In this document: piece after piece, positions 35,196 through 46,593 of the stretch
How positions within the stretch are numbered: position 1 is the stretch's first letter
Layout of the letters: the number at the start of each line of letters is the position of its first letter
DNA from: Tausonia pullulans
Lineage: Eukaryota; Basidiomycota; Tremellomycetes; Cystofilobasidiales; Mrakiaceae
Length of the DNA: 64,000 nt
Reading direction: 5' to 3'
Assembly: GCA_951802195.1 (NCBI GenBank)
Contig: OX637625.1
Span: 558,001-622,000, forward strand
Made by a program: the position numbers and the translations under genes
The notes under the pieces: generated by a model
Databases searched by the model: none
What the model was told of the DNA's origin: nothing
What the model saw: only the letters and a program-made list of their open reading frames with translations

Positions 35196-36445
35196 CCGTG
35201 TGAACGTCGAGTGAAAGCCGATCCAAATGTGCGCATACTGATATCAGATGTAGTAAACCCTTTCCATTTTCGTAAGATGCGCCGTGGCGGAAGGTAGCCG
35301 ATTTAAGCTGTACGAGGATGCGGACAACGAGGGTAAATGCATGAATCTCTTTGCAGCTAGGATCGTCTCAGGGAGTGTCAACAGAATTTGTTGAAACCGG
35401 CTATCTTCAAGAGCGCCTAAAGAGATAAGGAATAGCTTTTGAGCTCACTGTTTGGACATGTCGGGTAGAGCAAGTCAGTAGGAATTCCGGGTGCGATTTA
35501 AGCCCGTTAATATCAGTCACCAGACGCGTCGTACTGACGTTAGAGACAGTACAGCTCACGTCGACACCGTCCTGGAGGGTCAATGATTGACGAGGGCTAT
35601 CAGCGGATGACAAGGAGAGAAGAGGTGGGCGATGGATTTGGTCAATCGACGGACGAGTTCGTGACACTATCCTCAGACTCCGCGGGCTTCGTGCTCTCTT
35701 GACCGACCGCCAGCGCCCTGCTGCATTCACCACACAGAGCTGCAGAACGTCCTTCGTTGAAGCAGACATGTTCTGGGGTTTCTAATTGGCCGAGATCTAA
35801 TCAAGTATGCGATATATTGTGGGCAGTCATTCATGAGTGACTTCACCCTTCTCTTGTGCACGGATGGGGCACCTGGCTGATATTGTGCTGTCGTCGACTG
35901 CGGCGCCTTGGCCTAGCTCCGTGCCCTGGGGAAAAGCCTGTCTCTTATTTTCAAGGTTCACATTTTATTACTTCCTCTTAAGGCCGCTGTAACTTTCTTC
36001 TTGCCTTGAGGTCAACCTGGGTGTCGTTCAGAGGCTGGCCTGTCCTTAACCCTAAGGCCGTCGTCATCGTAGCCGCATCTATCCGCGATCTTCAGCTTTG
36101 CTTGGATGTCAAATCCATCGCGCCTCCCCTTGGCCAAACCATTTTGAGGTGAGTATCCTCCTTGAGGGGCCCTCCTCGTTCCCCGCCCTGGGGTTCGTCT
36201 TGGCGATCATCGACAGATATAGGGCACACGACGACGATGGAAGCACCGACCCCCGGCCCGCTCGTCCCCTCTCGTCTTCCAAGCCGGCACGCCTCTGACT
36301 CCAAACCATCGACACATTCAATCTACCACTCGTCCTCCGCTCGCCGGACTACCTTTGGATCCACTGGATCGCTCTCCGGCCCTCCCCTACCCGCCCACGT
36401 CTCTCCGCTGCAGAGTGGCCATCAACTTAACAACCAACGCCAAGG
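35196..36445. other. Intergenic region, no gene recognised
   Basis: Holds the MSH4 3' end and the promoter and leader of the transporter at 36446. A 120-codon open frame on the minus strand (35407-35769) has no motif I know and its codon use is mixed, so I do not call it. The last 300 bases are C/T-rich with several short ATG frames, like other leaders in this window. Confidence 0.45.
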
Positions 36446-38353
36446 ATGGCCGCGAACCTAGAGTCCTCCCATCGAGAGGACGTCCTCCCCTATCACAGCA
36501 AGTCCTCGGGATTACCGTACGACAACCCCAGCTATGATGACCGACGATGGGAGTCTTCCGCCCACCGGCGATCCGAGGACCGTCCAACGTTAGAGAGCCG
36601 ACGAATGACGAGTCACGGCAGTGGTGGCGGCGGCGGCGGGGGTAACTACGGCGCGGGCGGCGGTGGCCGCGGCAGCATCAGCTCGCGAGAGGTTGTGATG
36701 GAAATGGAGGACATAGTAGAGCCCGAGGAGGAGAGGCCTTTCATCCGAAGAGACGTCGCGAGTCCATCGCAGCCCTCATCGGCGAGCGAGAGCAGGAGGT
36801 CCCAGTGGAGCTCAGACGTGTACTGGCTCGCGTACGTCGTCGTCGTCATTTCGTCGTTCTCTCGTGGGATCGGGACTCTTCCACTGATCGTTATGTGTCC
36901 ATGCAGCCTATACTTTGCCTTTAACTTGGGTCTTACCCTCTTTAACAAGATTGTTCTCGTCAGCTTCCCATTCCCATATGTCAGTCGCCTCCGTTGCATT
37001 GTCGCGTCGCGTCGAGTTCTCCTCCTGGGCTTCCCTCGTCTGAAGGCGGCTGACTCTGATTCTCTACCGCGTGTGTCAGACCCTTACGGGCTTACATGCT
37101 TTGAGTGGTTGTATCGGTTGTTATATTGCCCTAGAGAACGGGTCCTTCGTGAGGCGCAAAAGACGACTCTGCTAGGAGCCAAGCCAAGCTGAAGTTATCG
37201 AGACGTCGTCGCCTTTCCGCCGCCCTCCCTCTCCAGGTCCCCGCTCACCTCACCTCGCGAGACAACCTCATCCTCGCGGCTTTTTCCGTCCTATATACCA
37301 TCAACATTGCAGTCTCGAATCTCTCGCTCCAGCTCGTCACGATTCCGGTGCGTTGTCGAACTCTTGTCGCCCGGGGATACCTGATCCCCGCTCATTCACA
37401 ACTCTTTCTCCTCTTAGTTCCACCAAGTCGTCCGCGCGTCGTCCCCGCTCTTTATCATCATCTTATCGGTCATCTTGCTCCGGAAATCCTTCTCCGGCAA
37501 AAAGATCCTCACCCTTCTCCCGGTCATCGCCGGGGTGGGCCTCGCGTACGTCCAGCTATCTCTTGCCTGACCCGGATGTTCTGTCACTCTTCTCTCCAAG
37601 CCGACTTGTCTGTCACATGTCCGAGCAGAACGTACGGAGATTACCAATTTACCACATGGGGTCTCATTCTCACCCTCTTCGGCACGCTTCTCGCCGCACT
37701 CAAGACGATCGCCACTAATGTTATGCAGACCGGCGGGCTCCGACTCCATCCGCTCGATCTCCTTATGCGGATGAGCCCGCTCGCGTTCATCCAGTGCGTC
37801 TCGTACGCTTGGTGGTCGGGCGAGCTTGAGCGCGTGAGGGCGTACGGGGCAAGAGAGATGACAAGGACAAAGGCACTCGCGCTGTTTGTGAACGGTGTGA
37901 TTGCGTTTGGCCTCAACTATGTTAGCTTCACGGCAAACAAGAAGACAGGAGCGCTGACGATGAGTGAGTCGAAAACGGGTAGAGTTGCTGTGACTCGAGC
38001 GCTGACAATCTGGGCCGGCAATCTACAGCTGTTGCAGGTGAGAGAGATATTGTCATTTCCTTCTTTTCATCTTTGACTGACTCCTCCCTGCCTTTCCAGC
38101 CAATGTCAAGCAAGTTTTGACGATCGTGCTCGCGGTCATTATCTTCAACCTGAGCATCTCCCCAACGAACGGCCTCGGCATCCTCCTCACTCTTGCCGGT
38201 GGCGCAGCTTATGCCTAGTAGGCCTTGTCGTCGTCGCTCTCAAAACTCTAGGCGTACACACTGACTGACTTTCATCTCCTCATATCCAGCGTCGAGTACC
38301 AGGATAAGCAGCACAAACAGCTCGGCCAGTTTAAACGCCGGCAGTCGACGTGA
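36446..38353 (+). CDS. Triose-phosphate-translocator (TPT/DUF250) family membrane transporter
   Basis: Member of the drug/metabolite transporter superfamily related to nucleotide-sugar and sugar-phosphate transporters of the Golgi or ER; the substrate cannot be read from sequence. Start at 36446 gives a long, polar N-terminus of about 125 residues with a Gly run (near 36620-36665) and acidic patch, on the cytosolic side. The membrane part begins in the exon from 36907 (LYFAFNLGLTLFNKIVLVSF) and continues through about ten helices. Family blocks are TLTGLHALSGCIGCYIALE, LYTINIAVSNLSLQLVTIPF, HQVVRASSPLFIIILSVILL, the N-M-Q-T-G-G region and ANVKQVLTIVLAVIIF with a final GGAAYAYVEY. The stop is TGA 38351-38353. 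I place an intron at about 37148-37236, since reading through hits a stop. The neighbour on the other strand ends 75 bases away. Confidence 0.85.
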
Positions 38354-38428
38354 TTGCGTTCTTGCGCTCGGATGATGGCATGAATACCTTATTTTCTCCC
38401 TTTCACACCTTTTCAACGAAGAGGCGCA

Positions 38429-39440
38429 TCACATCGAGCTCCGCCAGATGTCCTCGATGCTCCATCTCGCCCTCGCCTCGCGGCTCATGACGTGCACAAC
38501 GACGCCGACACCTGTGTCAATGAGGGCCCAGTCGGTCGGTGGGGAGCCCTTGGGTGGTTTAGGGACCTTGTTTCGGACGTCGGACTTGCGGATGCCGTCC
38601 ATGGAGATGGGGTTGAGACTCAGCTGCGAGAAGGTGACGGACGCGGACGGACCCAAGGGCAGGTCGAAGGGAGGTGTGTTAAACGATAATCCGATGACAT
38701 AGCAGCGTCGTCAGCCATCATAGACCTCGTCTTCTGCGTATATCAGGTACGAAGAAAGCCAAACTCACCCATTCCCGAATCGCGTACTCGGCGCGTCGAA
38801 CGTCCCCGAATCCCTGCCCCTCCACCGTAGTAACAACGACCCATTCCCACGCTCCTCCAGCATCGATCCCCGGGATTCCGGGGCCAGCATCAAAGGCCCC
38901 CCGCCTCCGCTTTCCCTTCTGCGGCGGGTGGTCCGGGATCGGGATCGTCTTTGGCGCCGGGTCATGTGTCGACGTGAACGTTGCAGAGGACGGGACGAAG
39001 AGCGGGTGGCCTTGGAGGTGATAGTACAGGTCTTCTAACGCCGCAGGCATGGAGGGTGGAGGGGCAGAAATTTCTGTCGGAGGGACGAAGGTGGATCGGG
39101 GAGCTGGAGGGAGGAAGGAGGGCCGTCGAACCATCGGGATAGTCGACGACGACGGGTCGGGGAGGAACCATGCTGGAGGGGCGGTCTCAGGCTCCTGACT
39201 GCCGTCAGGACCGGTGCCACTGCCCCGCTCTCTTCGAAGGAAGGAAGGCAACTCCGGGTCCTCATTAATGAGGCCGCCTGAAGCGGCGGCTCGGGCAGGC
39301 TGTTCTTCGTCGAGCGCGGTAAACCGAGGGTCCGAAGGGAAGTCACGGGCAGTCGTCTTCAGGGCGAGGCGGGGAAAACGGGGGTAGGCTAAAGCCGAGG
39401 AGATGGAGAAGGCCCGGAGTGAGGGACGGACGAGACTCAT
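38429..39440 (-). CDS. Ribosome-silencing-factor (RsfS/Iojap) domain protein, probably mitochondrial; Atp25 N-domain-like
   Basis: RsfS-type domains bind uL14 of bacterial-type large ribosomal subunits; in yeast such a domain forms the N-terminal half of Atp25. The start at 39440 opens an Arg-rich, acid-poor leader (MSLVRPSLRAFSISSALAY) that fits a mitochondrial presequence. A Pro-rich linker of about 120 residues follows, then EWVVVTTVEGQGFGDVRRAE, an intron with donor at 38768, and a last exon with RKSDVRNKVPKPPKG, then DWALIDTGVGVVVHVMSREA and RWSIEDIW. The D-W-x-L-I-D and V-V-H-V pattern is the domain's best-conserved part. The stop is 38429-38431. The acceptor of the second exon is not certain. 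The protein ends right after the domain, so the second half of ascomycete Atp25 is absent. Confidence 0.75.
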
Positions 39441-39645
39441 GATGTTGGTAAGCTCAGGATTGGTGATGGTGGTTAAGGGTGAGAGAAGACGTCAGCGGGT
39501 CTCTCGAGAGGCCACCACGCCCAAGAGACGACCTCGCATGGACCTGGGTGAGCGCTCGATTGACAGGTCAAGAGACAGGCTTAAAGCAAGCGTCGCATAT
39601 ATATAATGGGAGATAGGAAAAAGGAAACAGGAGCCTCAACCGTAA

Positions 39646-42136
39646 TCAAATCATCTTAGAGTACTTTCTCCTCTTCACACACCGCCCGCACGCCCACCAC
39701 CCGGCGAGCACCATCCCCTGCAGGAGTACGAGGAGCGAGAGCTCGCCCCAGCCAACAGTCGTCGCTGCTTCCGTCTTTCTGCGTTGAGAGGACCAGCGAC
39801 GGCCAGATCTCGATGTCGTCTTGGGGTCGCTCGCTGCGGCGGCGGCTGGAAGTGGTGGTAGGCGAGGCGAGTTGCTGACGATGCGATGAACCTCGTGAAG
39901 CATAGTCGTCTCATGATTCTGTTGCAGTGGCCGGAGGGTCGGTCAAACCACTGTGATATTAAATGAGCAAGCAAGAGAGGGACTAACCTCAAAATTGTCG
40001 AGGTGGGAGCCAAGCGATTCCAGCTCCGCGCGGAGGCCGTCGGTGGCATGCCGTAGTTGGGCTCTCTCTGTCTCGAGATTCGCAACGCGCTTCGAGAGGC
40101 CAGAGAGAGCCGTCCTAAGATAAACCATTGTCAGAGCAGGCCAGAGAGACGACAGGGCATGCCGACTCACATCATCGCCCCAGCGTCGATCTCCTTGATT
40201 TCCTTAACTTTCATCGCCTGGCTCCATGTATCCTTTTTATCCGCGATTATGTTGACCTCGGCGTGAACGGTTTTGAGAGCGTTGAAGATACGCTGCTTTG
40301 AATGGCCAAAGATCTCATCGATCACCGAGGGCTCCTTGACGGTGGGAGGGATGTCCAAGACAGGCTCAGGCTGGCACGTAGGATGTGGAGAATTAGCGCA
40401 GGCAACGTTCTTCATGGTCATTGAATGCTCACCTCGACCTTTGGGAGCGGAGGGGCAGCAACGGGCTTGATCGGCTTGATTACATCGCCTGACTCGGACT
40501 CTGGGTCGATACAAATGGCTGAGGCAAGAGACAGAGCTTGTCAATCTGGTTCCTTGTCCTCTCTCCCTCATGGTTTAAGCGATACTGACCATATTGGACT
40601 GCACCATTGACGAACTCTGGCTGGTATACCCCCAGTGCGCTCGTCGAATTGTACAGGAACGCCTGCGGCGGCGCGTTCTCCTCCGGCTCGCTCGGGCATC
40701 GCTCGCCCATGACGCCCGAGTGCCTCGCCTTGCTCAAATTATCAAGCACTGTAAAGTTGGCGACGCTCGCAACGACGATACCATAACCCATCCAATAGCC
40801 GCGGAGGATGTTGTTCGAGACCGTCCCATCGCGAAGCGTCGTGTCTAGGTCGTCGGACCAGACGGGCGGGCCGACGCCGATAGCGACGCGCATGAGGGCC
40901 CCGAGGGCGTCGAGGGTGTTGTGGGAAACGATTGTGTCCGTGTAAGCGCCTTCAAAGGGCCCATAATCAACGAGGAGGATGCCACCCATTTGGGTGAGCG
41001 ATTGTGAAGTGATGCTGTTCGACGAGATCGTCGAGCCAGGCGAGCCAAAGATGACGACAGCAGCGTCAGTGGTGTCGACAAAGACCTGGTCAACGATGGG
41101 CATTAGCTGTGTACCGCAGACAAAAGAGAGGCGGAAGAGGACCCACGTTGTTCGAGACGACTGAGTCCCGGCAACTCAAGGAGACGCCGTCACCAAGTGG
41201 CTTCCCCAGCGGACTGAGCTCAGGGTCCGGACCATCGATGGCCTCAATCCACTCCTCTCCTGCAGGTCCCTATGAGAGAGGACGAGGCAATAAGATAAGG
41301 CATCAGCTCCGCTATCCGGGCGAGATGAGTGTGTCCTGACGCCACACGATACTCACAATCTCGTTCCACTCGACTCTTGCACTCGTGCACCTCAGATCGT
41401 CCCCCTCTCGGATATGCACGGCGGCCCAGCCTCTCGGGTCAGTGATCTTGCAGTGCTCGACCCGCTGGCCCTCGTTGTTACCGAGCGCGATCAATGCGCC
41501 TTGGGGGTCGTCTGGCTTCGCCCGGCCGAGAAGCGGGCGGGAGCCATCGACCTGGATGTTGAGTAGGGCGACTCGAGCGCATCGCCGGCAGTCTCCCCTG
41601 GAAAGTTCCGCAAGAAGATATCAGTGCTTGGTACTAAACTACGGCATGAATAAGAGCGCGGGTGTGAAAAGAGGGACAGACTGGACGGCGGTGATCGTCT
41701 CGCCGGCGCAGACGAGCTTGGCGCGCGTCGCGTCCGTCGGATAGCCCTGCGTGCTTAGCTCCTGGTCCTTGGATGTGAAGAAAATGGGGCCGAAGAGTTT
41801 AAAGGTCGATTTGGGACAGAGCGAGACTCGCGTTCCTGGCCCACCTGGGCCGAACGGAGGAGAAGCTAGGATAAGCACGCTTCCTCATTTCACCGACAGT
41901 ATCACGCCGGACCGCAACATTGACATGGCGAGACATATAATGGACGTACCCTCGCTGAAGAGCTGGTTAATGTCCTTCTCGTCCCCCTTGGCCAGACACG
42001 GTGGCTCCTTCGGCCGTCGGGCAGGCGCCTTCGCTGGGTCGAGACCGGCGGCAGCGGCAGCGATGGAGACGACGTGCTGGAAGAGGAGCAAGAGCGAGAG
42101 AAGAGAGACAAGCGGTGGGGGGAGCTGGAGCCACAT
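39646..42136 (-). CDS. Secreted or membrane-anchored right-handed parallel beta-helix protein
   Basis: Unknown function; the fold resembles pectate-lyase-type beta-helix proteins. Start at 42136 gives a signal peptide (WLQLPPPLVSLLSLLLLFQH, cleaved near the Ala run). The middle contains spaced N/D/G-rich turns typical of beta-helix coils: HCKITDPRGWAAVHIREGD, STISSNSITSQSLTQMGGIL, IVSHNTLDALGALMRVA, TVSNNILRGYWMGYGIVVAS and NFTVLDN. After a Pro-rich linker (about 40430-40340) come helical segments (KRVANLETERAQLRHATDG, 40110-39990) likely to form a coiled coil. A membrane segment near the end (LSLLVLLQGMVLAGWWAC) and a basic tail ending KYSKMI complete it, with TGA at 39646-39648. About eight exons. 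I see no catalytic residues that identify an enzyme. It is divergent from BET4 with 195 bases between starts. Confidence 0.7.
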
Positions 42137-42331
42137 GTTGAGGGGCAGATTGTCGGCCAGCCGACTGGAGAATCGTTGAGAGCGGACTGGTCAGTGAGAG
42201 TGATTGGGGAAAGAGAAGACGCGACGCGCGGCGGAAGGACGGATCCAAAGACGAGGACGCACGCACGATTCAACTCAACGATCACGAGCAGCAGCGACAG
42301 CCATTTCCTTCCTTCTTTAATCCTTTCTAAG
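42137..42331. promoter_or_regulatory. Short divergent promoter between the beta-helix gene and BET4
   Basis: Only 195 bases separate the two start codons, so both promoters and leaders must fit here or overlap the neighbouring genes. No TATA box is evident. Function is inferred from position. Confidence 0.5.
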
Positions 42332-43737
42332 ATGGTCAGCTGCCTACGCAGACGATCCAATCCTGAAACGTGACTCACCGTGGCTTGTCTCGCCTGGCAC
42401 GGGCAGCACGGCGTCCGCCGAACCAAAGTCACACCGGCCTCGCTTGAGGCCCAGCGCGTCAAAGAGCAGTCCAAGATTGCCGAGTACAGGTCGACAGTCG
42501 ACGATCTCCTCTCCAGAGTGAGTGGAACTTCATTGCGTCGCTCGCGATGATAGGCTGATGCGCCTTGCAGAAAGCAAGCGAGACGTACGACTCGGACGCG
42601 CTTGCGCTCACCGCCAATGCTCTCAAGCTTAATCCTGAGTTGTACACCGCCTGGAACTACCGACGTCTCATTCTCCTCAAGGGCATCTTCCCCAAGTCGT
42701 AAGGGCTCTCGATTTCCCCCTCCATCACACGTACGCGTAATTGACCTTGACGCGTCGTCCCTCCCACCTAGCTCACCCGAGGATGTCCACGCGCTCCTCC
42801 TGGCCGATCTCAACCTCACGACGCTCTTCCTCAAGTCACTGCCCAAGGTCTACTGGATTTGGACGCATCGGACTTGGTGTCTCGCCAACATTCCAGCAGG
42901 CCCGCCTGGAAACGACGACCCGGAGACGTGGCGGCGCGAGGCTTGGGAGCGCGAGCTCAAGCTCGTTGAGAAGATGCTCACCGTGGATGCCCGGAACTGT
43001 AGGTCTTCTCGCTCTTACGACGGGCGAAGCAAGTGAAATGTTGAACACGGCTCGTTCGCCAGTCCACGCATGGGACTACCGTCGCCTTGTCCTCAAGTCA
43101 CTCCCGCTTTCAGCAGTCAACTCGCGTGATTCGGAGCTCGGCTTCACCAAGCGCAAGATTGAGTCCAACTTTTCAAATTACTCGGCATGGCACCAACGGG
43201 GAAAGGTCCTCGGCGAAGGCTTATTCAGTAGCGAGGCTGAGAGCAACTCGGGTTCGTATTGATTCCTGGCCTTTCTTTCTTCTGTGGCACTGCTGTATCA
43301 ATTCTGACCTCTTCTGTTTGCAGAGTTTGAGCTCGTCAGCCAGGCACTTTGGACGGACCCGAACGATCAGTCATCTTGGCTCTACCACCGTTTCCTGATC
43401 TCCAAGAGTATGTCTTACTCACAGCTCTTTCGACTGTACTTCTTTGCTCATCTCAAGTCTTGCTCCAGCCTCCAACGACCCCGTCGTCATCACCCGCGAA
43501 ATCAAGCAGCTCAAGGAGCTCCTCGAGGTCGAGCCCGAAGCCAAGTGGCCGCTCGACACACTGGTCCACTACACCCTTCTTCTCCTTCGGGACAGCAGCC
43601 CGCCTGCTGTATCGTCTCCTGAGGAGCGTGAGAGAATGATTGGGGATGTGAGGGGCTGGTTAGATTTGCTGGGTAAGGTCGACCCAGGAAGGAGGGAGAG
43701 ATACAAAGAGATAGCGACGGAGGTGCCGAGCGCTTGA
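42332..43737 (+). CDS. BET4: Geranylgeranyltransferase type II (Rab GGTase) alpha subunit
   Basis: Alpha subunit of the enzyme that attaches geranylgeranyl groups to Rab GTPases such as Ypt1 and Sec4, needed for ER-Golgi and Golgi-surface traffic. Seven exons give 336 residues: 42332-42334 (start codon only), 42407-42517, 42571-42698, 42772-42998, 43063-43251, 43324-43407 and 43469-43737. Joining ATG to the second exon gives MHGVRRTKV, the family's usual N-terminus. Repeats of the protein-prenyltransferase alpha type are clear: LNPELYTAWNYRRLIL, LPKVYWIWTHRTWCL, FHAWDYRRLVLKSLP, SNFSNYSAWHQRGKVL and TDPNDQSSWLYHRFL. All introns are GT-AG and the frame closes at TGA 43735-43737. The length suits a subunit without the insert domain of animal forms. 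Partner BET2 is not in this window. Confidence 0.92.
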
Positions 43738-44162
43738 TCGGGCTTGGACTGCTCTTGGGCGATCCTTTGCGCCCTGGTTATCAGGCTATGATCTTATGAA
43801 CTATGATGATATCTGCCTCGTTCAGCGGTACCCGGGGCGTTCAATTGGATGCCATGATTAATGGGGCGCGCGCTGTGAGGCAAGCTACGAGGCATCGCCT
43901 GACCTTGCCTCTACGTTGTTAGCGAGGCTGTCTCTTCAACTCTCCTAACTTGTTCCATCCCATTAGGTCAAAACCTTGACCCGTCTCGTCTGTTGACCTA
44001 ACGATGTTCGTTGACAAGAGGGGACCCGCCGCAAGCTAGCCGATGCACTCTCACGCGACAGGCCTCGCGCGTCGCCTCTGACAATTTGTTCTGCACGACT
44101 ACTTCCTCACTTGCTTGCCTTCTTCACCCAAACAAGCATATACTACTCCCTCACCACCAGCA
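43738..44162. other. Intergenic region after BET4
   Basis: BET4 3' UTR followed by the promoter of the small gene at 44163. No gene seen. Confidence 0.5.
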
Positions 44163-44806
44163 ATGTCCCAGTCTCTTTCCCTTGTCCCCCCTCTCCGGTC
44201 GACGATTCTCGCCTCCACCCCACTTACGACAGCCGAGGCCGAGCGGTCGCTCGCTGAGTTCCTCGTCGGCTTCAAGGAGCGGTCCGGCGAGATGGAGAGT
44301 GGGCTGCTTTCGCGGCTTGTCATGGGGCTCGGGGAGGACAAGCAGTCGGAGGAAAAGGTTGCTGCTAGGAAGTGAGGGAGGGCGGGATGGACGGGACGAG
44401 AAGAGCGAGGGACGAAGAGGCGGGTGAGCGGAGGAGGATGGGCCGCCTGAACTCGCGCGTTTCTCTACATCCCGCGGTCAAGCAGCAAGGACGAGCTCAT
44501 GAGGGTCCAGAAACATGCTGGGGAAAAGGTATGTTCGCCTTCTTTAGCCGAGGAATCCTCATTAAGTCTCTTGTAGACGAGCTGGACAGGGTTTTCAAAC
44601 TCCGTCGTCCTTAACTGACAGAACACCTTTATAGCCAGCGACTCTAGCTCCCCTCGGCGGAACAGCGCAAGCAACGTGATGGAGGCGCCCTCAACGACTC
44701 GCGGCAAATGCACGGTCCTTTGGCAGCTCAATTCAAGGACACGTCGACATCGCACCCTAGCCCCGCGATTGTCTTCGCTGTGTTGCATCCAGAACAACTC
44801 GCGTAG
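44163..44806 (+). CDS. Hypothetical small protein, 136 residues
   Basis: Family not recognised. Three exons (44163-44371, 44487-44528, 44648-44806) splice in frame with GT-AG borders. The product starts MSQSLSLVPPLRSTILASTP and is mostly helical and polar: AERSLAEFLVGFKERSGEM, GLLSRLVMGLGEDKQSEEK and DELMRVQKHAGEKLPSAE, then an HGPLAAQFKDTSTSHPSP region before FAVLHPEQLA. There is no signal peptide or membrane span. The size and helical first half resemble small subunits of larger assemblies, but that is only impression. It is convergent with the NTF2-like gene, with 130 bases between stops. The third exon is the least certain, since its codon use is weaker than the first two. Confidence 0.55.
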
Positions 44807-44936
44807 GCAGTCGCATACGCCTGCCGAGTTTGGTTCGTCGGAGCCCTCAATAGGGGGACAGTATGACATGGTAATCAACAAATTGTTATAATCGAAGACC
44901 GGCGAGCAGGCGAATGAAACAGAGGAAGCCTGCAGC

Positions 44937-46129
44937 TTAGGGTCCGTTGCTAGGGACCTTGTTGGCGTCCTTTGTGACGAAAGCGCCAGTGATCTGTCAG
45001 ATAAGACGAGACAAGTCTCGTCGGATCAGTACGTTCTTGCAGATGGGAGAGAAGTGCGAGAGGAGACAGCTACTCACATTTGCGGTCACCACCTTCCGGA
45101 ACTCATTGATGGCACCAAAGAAGCCGTCGGAGGAGGAACTCTCGTGCTTGTGATCCCACTATGTCGCCGAAGTTGATCATCAGTGTGTCTGTTGGCGCCA
45201 TAAGAAGAAAACAGATCGGCCAGGGTGCTCACTTCCTCGGTGTGCCTGACAACCTTGCCAGCCTCGTTACGCTCGAGCGTGAGGAGCGAGTTGAGCGTCT
45301 TGGTTGGCTCGCTTGGCCTCTCGTTGCGGTAGTCTGGCGGCATTGCGAAGGACAGAGCATAAGAGCGATGTAAACCAGAACGTGAGAGAGCGAGGGACAA
45401 ACAAGTAACATCCTGGTCGATCAGGAGATTCCTGGCGTTTCCGCCGTTCGGGTTCTCGAGGACCTCGAGACGGTCAACGGTAGCTCCTCCTTTGAAAAGC
45501 TTGGGGAGGCCTGTGAGAAAAACAGAGCATCGATGGTGTGTAAGTTGAATAAGTATCGGTCATGAGTGCGTCATTTAGATCATCGCCAGCTCTAGCTCTC
45601 AAAGGAATCACCGTTGAACTGGGACTTGATGAGATCGAGGTTGTCGGCGTATCCGACTGCATATCGCAGTGTCAGTCTTCTTGTCAGGGGGAGCTCAAAG
45701 CTACCGGACAGCACGGGCTCACTAGGGTCGTGGAACACGGCGTTATCAGAGTAAATAGCGTACGTCTCCGGAATAGGTGAGCAAGAGTAGAGCTATGGAA
45801 TACTTTTAAGTCAGTGTCCATCTCCAGAGACAAACCGGCCGGCCTCGATCCCGGCCTCGATCGCATGCGTACGACAAACGCACCTCCTTGATGGACTTGA
45901 TGATCTTTTCCTCCTCTGAAGTCGGCTGTCTCCTCGGAAGCGCCTTAGACTCGGAAGGGGTCACGCCTGAGGCATTCCTTGTGTTGGGGTCGGACGAGGG
46001 CATCTGGACCGGTGGGTTGGAGTTGAAAGGCCGGACGGTGGGGGTGGTGATTAGGTGAACGGAAGCACCAAGGATGCTGATGGGAGAGCGCGTGAGTGGA
46101 CGCAGGGCGATGAGAGTGGGGAACGACAA
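44937..46129 (-). CDS. NTF2-like (SnoaL-like) domain protein, possibly mitochondrial
   Basis: Fungal protein with an NTF2/SnoaL-type alpha+beta cone fold; no substrate known to me. Start at 46129 gives MSFPTLIALRPLTRSPISIL, a basic, hydroxylated leader that could target mitochondria. After a Ser/Pro linker the domain reads EEEKIIKSIKELYSCSPIPE, YAIYSDNAVFHDPVGYAD, LPKLFKGGATVDRLEVLEN, LIDQDVTYYRNERPSEPTK, TLNSLLTLERNEAGKVVRHT and EEWDHKHESS, ending NKVPSNGP with TAA at 44937-44939. The pattern of an early helix, Y-S-D-x-A-x-F-x-D-P and a late R-H-x-E-E-W-D strand is typical of this fungal group. Six or so short exons, all GT-AG as modelled. Nothing looks broken. Confidence 0.75.
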
Positions 46130-46593
46130 AAGAATCTGTGATATGGTTGGGAAGAGGTGGAATGTGTATGGATATGAGGGTTAAGGGAAGAACGAAGGAG
46201 CGCTGTGAGAAGCAAAGTGGGAGTAGATCGAGAGCCGGATCCACTGGCCGGGGGTGTTTGGAGATCGCCTTGCAGCGGCACGGGTGACGTCAGACTAAGT
46301 CTTCTGTCTTCAGGTACAGATGATACGTCTAGGTGTACATACCATTATGGAGATGTTAATTGAAAGGCAGGGTTCTCTGAAGAAAACATCTTATGAAGAA
46401 AAGATCACCGCATGGGCAAGCGTCCAAGATTTCAAGGCCTTGTCTTGTTCAGCCGATTAAAGGTGATAGAATGACACAAAACAATGAATAGACACAATAA
46501 TAGGGGCCCAAGTGGATTCAAGATGAAGATCGAAAGCGAATAAAAGGTTGGTTGAAGAATGGTCGAAATTTTAAAGGCAAAGGCAACTGCGCT
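46130..46593. other. Intergenic region between the NTF2-like and Gln-rich genes
   Basis: NTF2-like promoter and 3' UTR of the Gln-rich gene. Lower GC than the flanking exons. No gene seen. Confidence 0.5.

Noticed and set aside
35407-35769. 120-codon minus-strand frame downstream of MSH4
   Set aside because: No recognisable motif, mixed codon use, no neighbouring exons; not enough to call a gene.
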